From positions 1-64,000 of the forward strand of contig JAGGDC010000005.1 of the NCBI GenBank assembly GCA_020809425.1: 64,000 nucleotides of DNA, in the 5' to 3' direction. Positions 63,742 through 64,000 of the stretch are shown here, in pieces. The notes under the pieces are model-generated. The model saw nothing but the letters and a program-made list of their open reading frames with translations, searched no databases and had not been told where the DNA came from. The translations under genes and the position numbers were made by a program. Source of the DNA: Candidatus Synoicihabitans palmerolidicus (GTDB lineage: Bacteria; Verrucomicrobiota; Verrucomicrobiia; Opitutales; Opitutaceae). The stretch's first letter is position 1, and each line of letters begins with the position of its first letter.

Positions 63742-64000
63742 CTATGGCAAGGCCAACAATTCGTCGGCAGACATCGCAGTTGAGCGCGCGCCGTCCGCTT
63801 CACGTATCGCCGTGACCTGTTCCGGGGTAATCGCCGTCGCTTCATTGCCCCATTCATTACGAATGTAGGTCAGCACATAAACGATTTTAGCGTCGTCCCA
63901 GTTGTAGGCACTACCGGCACCAAATGCCGGCATGATGCCGTTATAGACGTTCCCGTTGACCTCGACCGGTCCACTCAAGCCGTGCAGGAGAATACGCACT
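63742..64000 (-). CDS. c-type cytochrome, C-terminal part (runs off right edge)
   Basis: The last 86 or so codons of a gene entering from the right. The sequence RILLHGLSGPVEVNGNVYNG, then IMPAFGAGSAYNWDDAKIVYVLTYIRNEWGN, is typical of the C-terminal half of a mono-haem cytochrome c domain: the Met of the PAFG-type motif is the expected sixth haem ligand, and LTYIRNxWGN is a conserved helix. The CxxCH haem site would lie outside the window. A Thr/Ala-rich tail ends at 63742. It may belong to a cytochrome oxidase or a dehydrogenase complex; this cannot be decided here. Confidence 0.8.
   Translation of the reverse strand, partial: VRILLHGLSGPVEVNGNVYNGIMPAFGAGSAYNWDDAKIVYVLTYIRNEWGNEATAITPEQVTAIREADGARSTAMSADELLALP

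Overview
The window looks like a high-GC Verrucomicrobiota chromosome, probably Opitutaceae, under heavy genome erosion. Housekeeping genes are whole: hemH, rsmA/ksgA, htpG, a CysJ-like flavoprotein reductase, an RsuA/RluB-type pseudouridine synthase, folD and proC. Almost every accessory gene carries frameshifts, in-frame stops, deletions or IS insertions. That pattern fits a host-restricted symbiont. At the left edge lies the first part of a trans-AT polyketide synthase/NRPS hybrid whose adenylation domain reads as glycine-specific. From memory this resembles the starter end of the palmerolide A assembly line of the ascidian symbiont Candidatus Synoicohabitans palmerolidicus. That link is inference, not shown by the sequence alone.

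Layout. 1-8.9 kb (minus): ACP-ACP-ACP-KS-carrier-C-A(Gly), a frameshift, then PCP-KS-DH running off the left edge. 9.0-10.1 kb: dead IS630. 10.1-11.1 kb: mosaic of remnants. 11.0-22.25 kb (minus): one decayed deoxysugar/arabinose utilisation locus (four-carbon acid sugar kinase, SDR fused to an ExuT-like transporter, GH78 rhamnosidase, sugar porter, GH127, FGGY kinase, split transketolase, fucose-isomerase-like). 22.25-23.7 kb: dead IS4. 23.7-26 kb: broken PAS protein and intact hemH. 26.2-32.9 kb: ISAs1-type element carrying a DUF4338/DruA-like domain, an IS5/IS1182-like element, ksgA, and an IS30 split by a nested IS3. 32.9-35.1 kb: remnants of a small operon with two tandem GNAT/FemAB-like genes. 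35.2-37.2 kb: htpG and terminator. 38-41.8 kb: eroded hybrid sensor kinase. 41.8-47.5 kb: small membrane protein, remnants, IS1380, ABC permease remnant, broken phospholipase-D lipoprotein. 48-49.5 kb: XRE remnant, dCTP-deaminase-like pseudogene, OmpA-like fragment. 49.5-51.4 kb: second DUF4338-ISAs1 copy. 51.4-54.6 kb: oligopeptide-binding protein gene cut by an IS with a perfect 4-bp target duplication. 54.7-61.8 kb: mostly intact core genes plus a receiver/kinase gene cut by a second IS30. 61.9-63.7 kb: third IS5/IS1182-like copy. Right edge: cytochrome c gene with its terminator.

Functionally, a natural-product pathway sits beside degraded sugar catabolism, sensing and transport genes, while haem, folate, proline, chaperone and ribosome-maturation functions stay whole. 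Most IS copies are themselves dead, but target duplications, nested insertions and inverted copies show they shaped the region. Some single-base indels could be assembly errors. Lesions shared by element copies, and nonsense changes at several inferred tryptophan codons, argue that much of the decay is real.
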